From Pseudomonas sp. PDM04 (GTDB lineage Bacteria > Pseudomonadota > Gammaproteobacteria > Pseudomonadales > Pseudomonadaceae): a stretch of DNA of 64,000 bases. The notes below the pieces were generated by a model. That model was not told where the DNA came from and made no database searches. It saw nothing but the letters and a program-made list of their open reading frames with translations. Location: assembly GCF_014851765.1 (NCBI RefSeq), contig NZ_JACVAI010000004.1, positions 62,001-126,000 on the forward strand, in the 5' to 3' direction. Below are positions 16,147 through 24,384 of this stretch, one piece after another (the stretch's first letter is position 1; each line of letters opens with the position of its first letter). Made by a program: the position numbers and the translations under genes.

Positions 16147-17943
16147 TCAAAGCGCAAACGACTCCGCTGGCAGCGTCATCAGGCAATCGCTCCCCGCTTC
16201 GATGGCGGCGCGGTGGGCCGCAGTACGCGGCAGCAGGCGCTTGAAGTAAAACGCGCTGGTCGCCAGTTTGCCCCGATGGAAGTCGGCATCGCCGTCGCCT
16301 GCCTCCAACTGCGCCTGCGCCACCAGGGCCATGCGCAACCACAGGTAGGCCAGGATGATGTAACCGCTGTACATCAGATAGTCCACGGACGCAGCGCCGA
16401 CTTCGTCCGGGTTTTTCATCGCCGCCATGCCAACCCGGGTGGTCACTTCACCCCACTGCTGGTTCAGCTCATTGAGTTGCGCCACATAGCTGCCGAGTTG
16501 CGCATGTCCGGCGTTCGCCGCGCAGAACTTGTGGACGATGCGGGTGAAACCACGCAACAGCTTGCCCTGGCTGCCCAGCACTTTTCGCCCCAGCAGATCC
16601 AGTGCCTGGATGCCGTTGGTGCCTTCGTAAATCGGCGCGATCCGGCAATCGCGCACCAACTGCTCCATGCCCCATTCACGAATGAAGCCGTGACCGCCGA
16701 ACACTTGCATGCCGTGGTTGGTCACTTCCAGCCCGGTGTCGGTCATGAAGGCCTTGCAGATCGGTGTCAGGAAGGCCAGCAGGTCTTCGGCGTCCTGACG
16801 CGCCGTTTCGTCCGCACTCAAATGCGCGACATCCAGAAGCTGTGCGGTGAAGTACGTCAGCGCGCGGTTGCCTTCGTTGAAGGCCTTCATCGTCAGCAGC
16901 ATCCGGCGGACGTCAGGGTGGACGATGATCGGATCAGCCGCTTTCTCTGGCGCTTTCGGGCCGGTCAGCGCGCGCATCTGCAGACGGTCGTTGGCGTACC
17001 TGATCGCGCCCTGGAAGCTCGCCTCACCGAGGCACAGGCCCTGCATCCCGGTGCCGAGGCGCGCATGGTTCATCATGGTGAACATGCAGTTCAGGCCCTT
17101 GTTCGGTTCACCGATGAGAAAGCCCCTGGCTTCATCGAAGTTCAGGACGCAGGTGGCCGATGCCTTGATGCCCATCTTGTGTTCGATCGAACCGCAGGAA
17201 ACGCCATTGCGCTCACCTGCTTCACCGTGAACATCGGGCAGGAACTTGGGAACGATGAACAGCGAAATGCCTTTGGTCCCCGCCGGAGCGTCCGGCAGTT
17301 TCGCCAGCACCAGGTGCACGATGTTGTCACTCAGGTCGTGCTCGCCGGCGGAGATGAAGATCTTGCTGCCGGAGATCGCGTAACTGCCGTCGGCGGCCGG
17401 CACGGCGCGGGTCTTGATGATGCCCAGGTCTGTACCGCAATGGGCCTCGGTCAGGCACATGGTGCCGGTCCATTGGCCGGCAGTCAGCTTGCTCAGATAA
17501 GTGGCTTTTTGTGCATCGGTGCCATGGGCGTGGATGGCCGACATTGCCCCATGGGTCAGGCCGGGGTACATGCCCCAGGAGGTGTTGCTGGAGCCGACCA
17601 TCTCGCTGATGACCAGTCCCAGGGAACTGGGAAGACCCTGGCCGCCATAGGCGGGATCTGCCGCCAGCCCGTGCCAGCCACCCTCCACGTATTGGGCGAA
17701 TGCCTGCTTGAAGCCCGCCGGGGTCGTCACCACGCCATTGTCGAAATGACAGCCTTCCTCGTCACCGCTGCGATTGAGCGGTGCGAGCACGTTCTCGCAG
17801 AATTTCGCGCCCTCTTCGAGGATCGCATTGACCATGTCCGGGCTGGCCTCGGTGGCGCCCAGCGCCGCATAGCTGCCGTGGAAATCGAAGACATGGTCGA
17901 TCAGAAAGCGCATGTCGCGCAGGGGGGCCTTGTACTCGGGCAT
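16147..17943 (-). CDS. Acyl-CoA dehydrogenase, DmdC/FadE type (paralogue 2)
   Basis: 598 residues from ATG 17943. This ATG is chosen because GGAGGA lies 6 nt before it, while the ATG at 17949 directly abuts the same SD. Same domain order as its neighbours: N-terminal MPEYKAPLRDMRFL, TMCLTEAHCGTDLG, KIFISAGEHDLSD, and QVFGGHGFIREWG with the extra C-terminal domain. Expected to oxidise fatty acyl-CoA. By order it matches P. aeruginosa PA0507, whose substrate I do not know. No PsrA-type box is seen in its upstream 90 nt, which also serves as the downstream region of the GGDEF gene. Confidence 0.86.
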   Translation of the reverse strand: MPEYKAPLRDMRFLIDHVFDFHGSYAALGATEASPDMVNAILEEGAKFCENVLAPLNRSGDEEGCHFDNGVVTTPAGFKQAFAQYVEGGWHGLAADPAYGGQGLPSSLGLVISEMVGSSNTSWGMYPGLTHGAMSAIHAHGTDAQKATYLSKLTAGQWTGTMCLTEAHCGTDLGIIKTRAVPAADGSYAISGSKIFISAGEHDLSDNIVHLVLAKLPDAPAGTKGISLFIVPKFLPDVHGEAGERNGVSCGSIEHKMGIKASATCVLNFDEARGFLIGEPNKGLNCMFTMMNHARLGTGMQGLCLGEASFQGAIRYANDRLQMRALTGPKAPEKAADPIIVHPDVRRMLLTMKAFNEGNRALTYFTAQLLDVAHLSADETARQDAEDLLAFLTPICKAFMTDTGLEVTNHGMQVFGGHGFIREWGMEQLVRDCRIAPIYEGTNGIQALDLLGRKVLGSQGKLLRGFTRIVHKFCAANAGHAQLGSYVAQLNELNQQWGEVTTRVGMAAMKNPDEVGAASVDYLMYSGYIILAYLWLRMALVAQAQLEAGDGDADFHRGKLATSAFYFKRLLPRTAAHRAAIEAGSDCLMTLPAESFAL

Positions 17944-18032
17944 GGTCATTCCTCCGGTAGCCGATGCCTAAACCTACTGCCGCCGGTCCCACCCCACAAT
18001 CACAGTCCAGACGCTGAATGCGCCATCATCAC

Positions 18033-19322
18033 TCAACCGACAGCCGTCTCCGTGCGCACTGCGCCGCGGCGGTTCTGCCCATAGGCCATCACACAGTTTC
18101 GCCCGGCCCCCTTGGCTGCATAGAGGGCTTCGTCGGCGGACTTGAGCACCTTCTCCGGGTTGCGCTGGTCCACGCGCTCGGCGACGCCGATGCTGACGGT
18201 GACCGATACCGTGGACGCAGCGGAACCGGAACGGCGCTGGCGGCCTTGCTGGTCGTCCTGGGGACGGCTGTCCTGGTTACGCAGGTGAATACTGTAGGTC
18301 TCGATCGATTCGCGGATGACTTCCAGGTGCGGCAGGCACTCCTCGAGCGTCTTGCCCGCGAACACCAGGGCAAATTCCTCGCCCCCGTAGCGATACGCCC
18401 TGCCGCCACCGCCGATTTTCGACAGTTTGCTGGCCACCAGCCGCAGCACCTGGTCGCCGACATCGTGTCCGTGGGTGTCGTTGAATTTCTTGAAGTGATC
18501 GACATCGCTCATCGCCAGCACGTAGTTACGCCCCAGCCGTTGCATGCGCTCGTTCAACGCACGGCGACCCGGCAGGCCGGTGAGCTCGTCGCGGAAAGCC
18601 ATTTGATAGGCTTCGTGAGCGACTGCCGCAGCGATCATCAACATCACCTGGCTGCACATGATGTTGAGGGTGAACGGCAGGATGAAGGTTTTCGGCAAGG
18701 CCCAGAACAGACCGAGCAGGCCGACCAGTTGTGCCGCGTGCAAGGGACGCGGGCTGCGCCAGTACTGCCAGCCCAGCAACAGGAATACGGCGAAGAACAC
18801 CGGGTAGGACAACTGGATCAGACTCATCCAGGCACCGTGCAGGGCCGGCCAGCGGATTTCCGACAACCACATCAGCAACGGCTGCGGGTAACTTTGCTCC
18901 AGACCCAACGCCACACTGCCGACCGCCAGCAGCACGGCGAATCGCGCCACCATGTCCTGAAACAGATGGGTCCGCTCCTGCCACGCGGCGAACAGACCGA
19001 ACATCAGCGGCAACAACAGGCAGCACAGGTGGAAAATCACCGCCGCGTCTTCGCGCACCCGGCCATTGTCGCGGTAGTAATCGGTCTGGGTATCCAGCAG
19101 GAAGTAGGCGATGTACACCGTGACCATCAGAAACAGCTCGCGCTGACGTCGGTAAACCGCGCAGTACGCGCCGCCCAGCAGCAGCACCAACGTAGGTAGC
19201 ACGTTGAACAGTGAAGTGAAGAAGACGTTCAGATCCTTGACGTACGCCGCCGCCAGCCCCGAGAACAACAGCAGGAGAGACGGCAGGAAATGACTGAAAC
19301 GTACAGCGGAAGAACGCGGCAA
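18033..19322 (-). CDS. Membrane-bound diguanylate cyclase (GGDEF)
   Basis: 429 residues. About seven hydrophobic segments over residues 10-245, then a GGDEF domain (FRDELTGLPGRRALNERM; active site YGGEEFALVF). The intact GGEEF signature predicts synthesis of cyclic di-GMP at the inner membrane. No EAL domain and no recognisable sensor family in the N-terminus. An unusual polar, Gln/Arg/Ser-rich insert of about 20 residues (starting NQDSRPQDDQQ) precedes the last beta strand. The start is TTG, with GGAG 8 nt upstream; no ATG occurs before residue 66. The gene lies between two dehydrogenase paralogues without obvious functional link. Confidence 0.87.
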   Translation of the reverse strand: MPRSSAVRFSHFLPSLLLLFSGLAAAYVKDLNVFFTSLFNVLPTLVLLLGGAYCAVYRRQRELFLMVTVYIAYFLLDTQTDYYRDNGRVREDAAVIFHLCCLLLPLMFGLFAAWQERTHLFQDMVARFAVLLAVGSVALGLEQSYPQPLLMWLSEIRWPALHGAWMSLIQLSYPVFFAVFLLLGWQYWRSPRPLHAAQLVGLLGLFWALPKTFILPFTLNIMCSQVMLMIAAAVAHEAYQMAFRDELTGLPGRRALNERMQRLGRNYVLAMSDVDHFKKFNDTHGHDVGDQVLRLVASKLSKIGGGGRAYRYGGEEFALVFAGKTLEECLPHLEVIRESIETYSIHLRNQDSRPQDDQQGRQRRSGSAASTVSVTVSIGVAERVDQRNPEKVLKSADEALYAAKGAGRNCVMAYGQNRRGAVRTETAVG

Positions 19323-19409
19323 GGGTAAAGCTCCGACCCGTCAGATCAATAGATGGCAATGTGCCCACATACTTTAACGGCAGAACCCCCGACTTTCTGA
19401 GTCATTTAG

Positions 19410-19604
19410 TCAGGTTTTTTTAAGACTGCTGTGTAACGGGATGCAACCGTGCATCCCGGTGCTCCCATCGACAGTCAGAGATCGCTGCGGGAATGACCCG
19501 CAAGGGGCACTGGGACAGGGCCTGCACTTTCCTCCATACAGGTCTGTCAGGCAGATATCCATGAAACGGTGCAATGTCTCGGCCTCATCGGCGCTCAGGA
19601 ACAA
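19410..19604 (-). CDS. Possible small ORF (64 residues), unrecognised
   Basis: Starts MFLSADEAETLHRFMDICLT and has a CRPC pair. The first half has ordinary codon use, the second half looks non-coding and spans a perfect inverted repeat. I do not recognise it. It could be the 5' untranslated region of the GGDEF gene instead. Apart from this, 19323-19612 contains only the hairpin at 19437-19458. Confidence 0.25.
   Translation of the reverse strand: MFLSADEAETLHRFMDICLTDLYGGKCRPCPSAPCGSFPQRSLTVDGSTGMHGCIPLHSSLKKT
19437..19458. other. Perfect inverted repeat upstream of the GGDEF gene
   Basis: CGGGATGCA-ACCG-TGCATCCCG, a 9-bp stem with 4-nt loop, about 115 nt before the TTG start. No T tract follows on the minus strand. 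It is an operator or leader hairpin candidate. Confidence 0.5.
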
Positions 19605-19612
19605 ACGAGCGC

Positions 19613-19649
19613 AAAAAAAAACCGCTGCCCTCGAAGGGGCAGCGGTTTT
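19613..19649 (-). terminator. Terminator of acyl-CoA dehydrogenase paralogue 1
   Basis: CCGCTGCCCT with AGGGGCAGCGG forms a long GC stem followed on the minus strand by at least nine T. It lies 21 nt past the stop at 19670. Confidence 0.92.
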
Positions 19650-19669
19650 CGATGAGACCGCCTTGAGGC

Positions 19670-21475
19670 TTAGTAGCCCAGGGCGAAGTCTTCTTCTTTC
19701 ATGTCCATCAGGTTGTTGGCGCCCGACAGCATGGTTGCAACGTGAGTGCGGGTACGCGGCAGGATGCGCTGGAAGTAGAAACGCGCCGTCTGCAGCTTCG
19801 CCGTATAGAACGCGGTGTCGGTAGTGCCGGCCGCCAGTTTCTCGGCGGCCAGACGCGCCATGTCAGCCCAGAAATAGGCCAGGCAGGCGTAACCGGAATA
19901 CATCAGGTAGTCCACGGAGGCCGCGCCGACTTCTTCGCGGTCTTTCATGGCGGCCATACCGACCTTCATGGTCAGCTCACCCCATTCCTTGTTCAATGCA
20001 GCCAGTGGTGCGACGAACTCTTGAACCGCTTCGTTGCCTTCGTTGCTCTGGCAGAACTTGTGAACGATCTTGGTGAAGCCTTTCAGGGCTTCGCCCTGGG
20101 TCATCAGCACCTTGCGGCCGAGCAGGTCGAGGGCCTGAATACCGGTGGTGCCTTCGTACAGCATCGAAATGCGGCTGTCGCGAACGTTCTGCTCCATGCC
20201 CCACTCGGCGATGAAACCGTGACCACCGTAGATCTGTACGCCGTGGTTGGCCGATTCGAAACCGACTTCGGTCATGAAGGCCTTGGCGATCGGCGTCATG
20301 AACGCCAGCAGCGCGTCGGCTTTCTTCTTCTCTTCTTCATCCACGCCGTATTTGACGATGTCGACCTGCTTGGCGGTGAAGTAGACCATTGCGCGGTTGC
20401 CTTCGGCGAACGCTTTCATGGTCAACAGCATGCGGCGCACGTCAGGGTGAACGATGATCGGATCAGCGGCTTTGTCCGGCGCTTTCGGGCCAGTCAGCGA
20501 ACGCATCTGCAGGCGATCACGGGCGTATTTCAAGCCACCCTGGAAACCGATTTCAGCGTGGGCCAGGCCTTGCAGCGCGGTGCCCAGACGTGCGGTGTTC
20601 ATGAAGGTGAACATGCAGTTCAGGCCCTTGTTCGCCGGGCCGATCAGGTAACCGGTGGCGGCGTCGAAGTTCATCACGCAGGTCGCGTTACCGTGGATGC
20701 CCATCTTGTGTTCGATCGATCCGCAGGACACGGCGTTGCGCGCACCGATCGAGCCGTCTGCGTTTGGCAGGAACTTGGGCACGATGAACAGCGAAATACC
20801 TTTGGTACCCGCCGGGGCATCCGGCAGGCGAGCCAGCACGATGTGGACGATGTTGTCGGCCATGTCGTGTTCACCGGCCGAGATGAAGATTTTGGTGCCG
20901 GAGACTTTGTAGGAACCGTCGGCCTGAGGCTCGGCCTTGGTCCGCAGCATGCCCAGGTCGGTGCCGCAGTGCGGCTCGGTCAGACACATGGTGCCGGTCC
21001 ACTCGCCCGAGACCAGTTTGGTCAGGTAGGCATCTTGCTGCTCAGGGGTGCCGTGCTCGGAGATGGTGTTCATCGCGCCATGGGACAGGCCCGGGTACAT
21101 GCCCCACGACCAGTTGGCTTCGCCGACCATTTCACTGACCGCCAGCCCCAGCGACTCAGGCAGGCCCTGACCGCCGTGCTCGACGTCGTGGGCCAGGCTT
21201 GGCCAGCCGCCTTCGACGAATTGCTTGTAGGCTTCCTTGAAACCGGTCGGGGTTTTAACCCCGGACTCGCTCCAGGTGCAGCCTTCGGTGTCACCCACGC
21301 GGTTCAGCGGTGCCAGCACCTGTTCACAAAACTTGGCGCCTTCTTCGAGAATGGCGTCAACCATGTCCGGAGTGGCGTCTGCGCAAGCCGGAAGGCTCTG
21401 ATAGTGCGCTTCGTAGCCGAGCAGTTCGTCACGAACGAAGCGAATATCACGCAAGGGGGCCTTGTAGTCAGGCAT
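19670..21475 (-). CDS. Acyl-CoA dehydrogenase, DmdC/FadE type (paralogue 1, FadE1-like)
   Basis: 601 residues from ATG 21475; the extension to 21538 is rejected because MPDYKAPLRDIRFV is the family N-terminus and AGAGG lies before it. It carries TMCLTEPHCGTDLG, KIFISAGEHDMAD, QIYGGHGFIAEWG and the extra C-terminal domain. By position beside the biotin operon it corresponds to P. aeruginosa PA0506 (FadE1), which I recall as preferring long-chain acyl-CoA. A tandem PsrA-type box directly upstream predicts repression by PsrA and induction by long-chain fatty acids. It has its own terminator, so it is monocistronic. Confidence 0.88.
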   Translation of the reverse strand: MPDYKAPLRDIRFVRDELLGYEAHYQSLPACADATPDMVDAILEEGAKFCEQVLAPLNRVGDTEGCTWSESGVKTPTGFKEAYKQFVEGGWPSLAHDVEHGGQGLPESLGLAVSEMVGEANWSWGMYPGLSHGAMNTISEHGTPEQQDAYLTKLVSGEWTGTMCLTEPHCGTDLGMLRTKAEPQADGSYKVSGTKIFISAGEHDMADNIVHIVLARLPDAPAGTKGISLFIVPKFLPNADGSIGARNAVSCGSIEHKMGIHGNATCVMNFDAATGYLIGPANKGLNCMFTFMNTARLGTALQGLAHAEIGFQGGLKYARDRLQMRSLTGPKAPDKAADPIIVHPDVRRMLLTMKAFAEGNRAMVYFTAKQVDIVKYGVDEEEKKKADALLAFMTPIAKAFMTEVGFESANHGVQIYGGHGFIAEWGMEQNVRDSRISMLYEGTTGIQALDLLGRKVLMTQGEALKGFTKIVHKFCQSNEGNEAVQEFVAPLAALNKEWGELTMKVGMAAMKDREEVGAASVDYLMYSGYACLAYFWADMARLAAEKLAAGTTDTAFYTAKLQTARFYFQRILPRTRTHVATMLSGANNLMDMKEEDFALGY

Positions 21476-21535
21476 AGCGATAAACCTCTGCTGATGTAAC
21501 CGGGAATGAACGACCGCTTGTTTTGTTGTGACGGT

Positions 21536-21562
21536 CAAACAGTTGTTTGAAACATACGTTTA
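21536..21562. promoter_or_regulatory. Tandem PsrA-type operator upstream of FadE1-like gene
   Basis: CAAAC-AGTT-GTTTG (21536-21549) and GAAAC-ATAC-GTTTA (21549-21562) share one base and both fit the PsrA consensus (G/C)AAAC-N2-4-GTTT(G/C), the second with one deviation. Located 61 nt before the start codon. Confidence 0.7.
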
Positions 21563-21701
21563 CGCCTAAATCTTGTCAAGCGTCGATCTTTTGCCGTTCG
21601 TCATCACTGTGCGCGAATGTCGCACGCACGCGAACGGCACGACGCTGCGAAGGCGCGCGAGCGCACAGGAAAGTTTAGTGGGAGAAGAAGGACTTACACG
21701 C

Positions 21702-21728
21702 AAAAACGCCGCGACAGGTCGCGGCGTT
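21702..21728 (-). terminator. Terminator of the small flagellar-rod-like gene
   Basis: AACGCCGCGAC and GTCGCGGCGTT form an 11-bp stem with a 2-nt spacer (a shorter stem with a larger loop in practice). On the minus strand it runs into TTTTTG, 24 nt past the stop at 21752. Confidence 0.85.
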
Positions 21729-21751
21729 GGCAGTGTGAATTCAGCGCAGAA

Positions 21752-22048
21752 TCAGGCGAAGGTGTCGATCAGCGTGCCGAGCACTTCATCGGAAGCCTTG
21801 GCAACCTTGACGCCCGCCTCGACCTGAAACTTGCCCTGGGCCATTTCGACCATGTTGCTGCTCAGGTCCGATTGCTGGCTGCGATCGACAGAACGCAGGC
21901 GATCGACCTGGACTTCGGAAGACTGGCTGGTGACCGAACGCTCGATCGTATTGTTGGCGATCTGGCCAGACGCCTGATCGACACGGTTCTGCCCCGTCTG
22001 AATAGTGCTCAGACCGGCATAAAAAGCGGTGTTTCCTGAGATTTCCAT
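21752..22048 (-). CDS. Small flagellar-rod-like hypothetical protein
   Basis: 98 residues, starting MEISGNTAFYAGLSTIQTGQ. The C-terminal segment NMVEMAQGKFQVEAGVKVAKASDEVLGTLIDTF resembles the C-terminal helix of flagellar rod/hook proteins (FlgC, FlgG, FlgE). The N-terminal part with QNRVDQASGQIANNT fits the matching N-terminal coiled-coil helix, as if the whole protein were the two termini without a central domain. It stands alone with its own terminator, upstream of bioD in the opposite sense of flow from the biotin operon. Function unknown; a role in flagella is only a sequence impression. Confidence 0.7.
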   Translation of the reverse strand: MEISGNTAFYAGLSTIQTGQNRVDQASGQIANNTIERSVTSQSSEVQVDRLRSVDRSQQSDLSSNMVEMAQGKFQVEAGVKVAKASDEVLGTLIDTFA

Positions 22049-22170
22049 GGGAGAACTCGTCCTGACAAAGGATCAACGGTGCTTATTGAAGCAGACATCG
22101 CGGCATAACGCTCGACAAAAACACTAATGGCACAGTGCCTTGTCATAGGCAAAACCATTGCCGCCAGGCG

Positions 22171-22851
22171 TCAGTCCAGCAGATCCAGTTGAAGGTGTTC
22201 GGCGACCGCTTCGGCCGTCAGCAGCTTGAGCTTAGGCACCCGGCCAAGGCACGGTGCGGGGATGCGTTCGGCCAGCGTGGCGAGGTTTTCTTCCAGGCGC
22301 GCCGTTTTGGCATCGATGATGTTGGCCACCCAGCCGGCCAGTTGCAAACCGTCCTGGGCAATGGCTTCGGCCGTCAGCAACGCATGGTTGATGCACCCCA
22401 ACCGCACGCCGACCACCAGAATCACCGGCAGGCCCAGCGCCATGGCCAGGTCCGACAGGTTGTCCTGGTCTGCCAAGGGCACACGCCAGCCGCCTGCGCC
22501 CTCGATCAGGGTGAAATCGGCCTGCATGTCCAGAATCTGCCGCATCGGTGCCAGCAGCGATTGCACGGTCAACGCCACGCCCGCCTCCCGCGCCGCCAGG
22601 TGCGGCGCGATGGCCGGTTCGAACGCGACCGGATTGACCTGGGCATAGGTCAGCGGCAGCGAACATTCGGCCAGCAGTGCCAGTGCATCGGCATTGCGCA
22701 AGCCCTTGGGCGTGACGTCGCAACCCGAGGCCACCGGTTTACCCGCCGCCGTACTCAGCCCTGCCAACCTTGCCGCATGCAGCAGACCTGCGGCGACGGT
22801 GGTCTTGCCGACATCGGTGTCGGTACCGGTGATGAAATACGCTGCGCTCAT
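22171..22851 (-). CDS. bioD: Dethiobiotin synthetase
   Basis: 226 residues. ATP-dependent ring closure of 7,8-diaminopelargonate with CO2 to give dethiobiotin, the next-to-last step of biotin synthesis. The P-loop TGTDTDVGKTT is at residues 8-18, followed by AAGKPVASGC and the acidic IEGAGGWRVPL motif. Last gene of the leftward biotin operon; its ATG overlaps the bioC stop (ATGA). bioA is not in this window, as usual in Pseudomonas. Confidence 0.95.
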   Translation of the reverse strand: MSAAYFITGTDTDVGKTTVAAGLLHAARLAGLSTAAGKPVASGCDVTPKGLRNADALALLAECSLPLTYAQVNPVAFEPAIAPHLAAREAGVALTVQSLLAPMRQILDMQADFTLIEGAGGWRVPLADQDNLSDLAMALGLPVILVVGVRLGCINHALLTAEAIAQDGLQLAGWVANIIDAKTARLEENLATLAERIPAPCLGRVPKLKLLTAEAVAEHLQLDLLD

Positions 22852-23660
22852 AAGGGTTTCTCCAAAACGGCATACACCACTTGATAAGTCGCCGGCAGCC
22901 CAGGGGCCTGGCGAAACTGCTCATAAGCCTCCACCAGACCGAGAATCCGCGCCCGCCCGGTCAATCCACCGGGTCGCCCAGGGTTCAGGTTGTGCGCCCC
23001 CAACGCCTTCAGTTCATGGGTCAGGCTGCGCACATCCGGGTAATGCAGCACATGTGCCCGGGTTTGCAGACCCACGATCCGCAAACCGCTGGCGGCACAC
23101 AGGTGCTGATAACCCTCGAACTCACGGAAGCGATTGACGTGGACCATGCCGTCCACTTGCCGCCAGCTGTCACGCAGCTCTGCCAGTGTGCCCACGCACA
23201 GACTAGCAAACGCGAAAATACCACCCGGTTTCAGTACACGCCGCGCTTCGCTGAGCACTGAGGCGAAATCGGCACACCACTGCACGGCCAGGCTGGAGAA
23301 AATCAGGTCACAGGTCGCTTCCCGCAGCGGCAGGCGCTCCGCATCGCCAGCGATGAAATGGGCGGCCCCGCCCAGCGGACGCGCGTGATTGAGCATGCCT
23401 TCGGCGATGTCCAGCGCCACGCCGTCGCCCTCGGGAAAGCGCGTGCTCAGCAACCGACTGAAATGCCCGGTGCCACTGCCCAGGTCGAGCCAGCGGCCCG
23501 GCACGAAGTCACGAGGCAATCGGCTCAGCAACTGATTGCCGACATCGCGTTGCAATTCGGCCACGCTGTCATAGCTGGCCGCCGCGCGGGAAAAGGAAGC
23601 CGCCACCTGACGCTTGTCCGGCAACGCGCCGGGCAGCTTTGGAAAGGATAAATCAGTCAT
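22848..23660 (-). CDS. bioC: Malonyl-ACP O-methyltransferase BioC
   Basis: 270 residues from ATG 23660 (MTDLSFPKLPGALPDKRQVA), the family start; the longer frame to 23744 lies inside bioH and is rejected. It methylates malonyl-ACP with S-adenosylmethionine so that fatty acid synthesis can build the pimelate chain. SAM motif I is WLDLGSGTGHFSRLL, with KPGGIFAFASL further on. It overlaps bioH by 8 nt and bioD by 4 nt. Confidence 0.94.
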   Translation of the reverse strand: MTDLSFPKLPGALPDKRQVAASFSRAAASYDSVAELQRDVGNQLLSRLPRDFVPGRWLDLGSGTGHFSRLLSTRFPEGDGVALDIAEGMLNHARPLGGAAHFIAGDAERLPLREATCDLIFSSLAVQWCADFASVLSEARRVLKPGGIFAFASLCVGTLAELRDSWRQVDGMVHVNRFREFEGYQHLCAASGLRIVGLQTRAHVLHYPDVRSLTHELKALGAHNLNPGRPGGLTGRARILGLVEAYEQFRQAPGLPATYQVVYAVLEKPL

Positions 23661-24384
23661 CGCCGGACTCATGCAAAAAGGCCTGGATCGCACCCGCCAC
23701 TCCGTGCGGGTCTTCCAGGAGAAACGCGTGGCTGGCCTGTTCAATCAGGCCGATTTCGACATCCGGCAGCAACGCCAGCAAATCACTCGCGGCCTCTGCC
23801 GGCACCAGGCCGTCGAGCCCGGCGAACAGGTGCATCTGCGGGCCGCGGAACGCTTGCAACGCCTGACGGGTATCCAGTTGTGCCAGCAATTCCAAACCAC
23901 TCATCAATACCGCTGTCGCGGTATTGGGCGCACCGCCGAGCAGCAACCGTGACAGCCCGCGCGGGTCTTCGGCACCTTGGGCACAGAGCAGAGAAAAACG
24001 CTTGAGCGTCCCCCGTGGATCGGCAGCGCAGCCGGCCAGGAAGGCGTCGAAAGTCTCGCCGGGCATCGCACCCGGCCATTGCTCATGAGCAACAAACGAG
24101 GGATTGCTGGCCAGGGTCAGCAAGCCGCAGCAACGATCACCGCGCCGCGCCGCCAGCTCGGCAGCGAGCATGCCGCCCAGGGACCAGCCACCGAGCCAGG
24201 CGTCCTGTGGCACATTGGCGTCGAGCTCGTCGAGCCAGTCGCCAGGGTCACAGGATGTCAGTTCCGGCAGCGGTTCGATCTCGACCCGCAGGTGTTCGTC
24301 CAGCCCTTTGAGTGCGGCGGCCAATGGCTCCAGCGGAGAAATGCCGAGCCCCCAGCCGGGCAGCAGAATCAGGCGGTCACGCAT
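23653..24384 (-). CDS. bioH: Pimeloyl-ACP methyl ester carboxylesterase BioH
   Basis: 243 residues. Alpha/beta-hydrolase that removes the methyl group added by BioC to yield pimeloyl-ACP. Nucleophile Ser68 in GWSLGG, oxyanion-hole region LLPGWGLG, catalytic Asp in FAGLDGLVP and His in QASHAFLLED. It sits between bioF and bioC, overlapping both by 8 nt; this operonic position supports BioH rather than another hydrolase. Confidence 0.93.
   Translation of the reverse strand: MRDRLILLPGWGLGISPLEPLAAALKGLDEHLRVEIEPLPELTSCDPGDWLDELDANVPQDAWLGGWSLGGMLAAELAARRGDRCCGLLTLASNPSFVAHEQWPGAMPGETFDAFLAGCAADPRGTLKRFSLLCAQGAEDPRGLSRLLLGGAPNTATAVLMSGLELLAQLDTRQALQAFRGPQMHLFAGLDGLVPAEAASDLLALLPDVEIGLIEQASHAFLLEDPHGVAGAIQAFLHESGDD

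Noticed and set aside
14158..21499. Long plus-strand frames opposite the three dehydrogenase genes
   Set aside because: Each mirrors the coding strand gene, and the same low-quality composition repeats in all three because the genes are paralogues.
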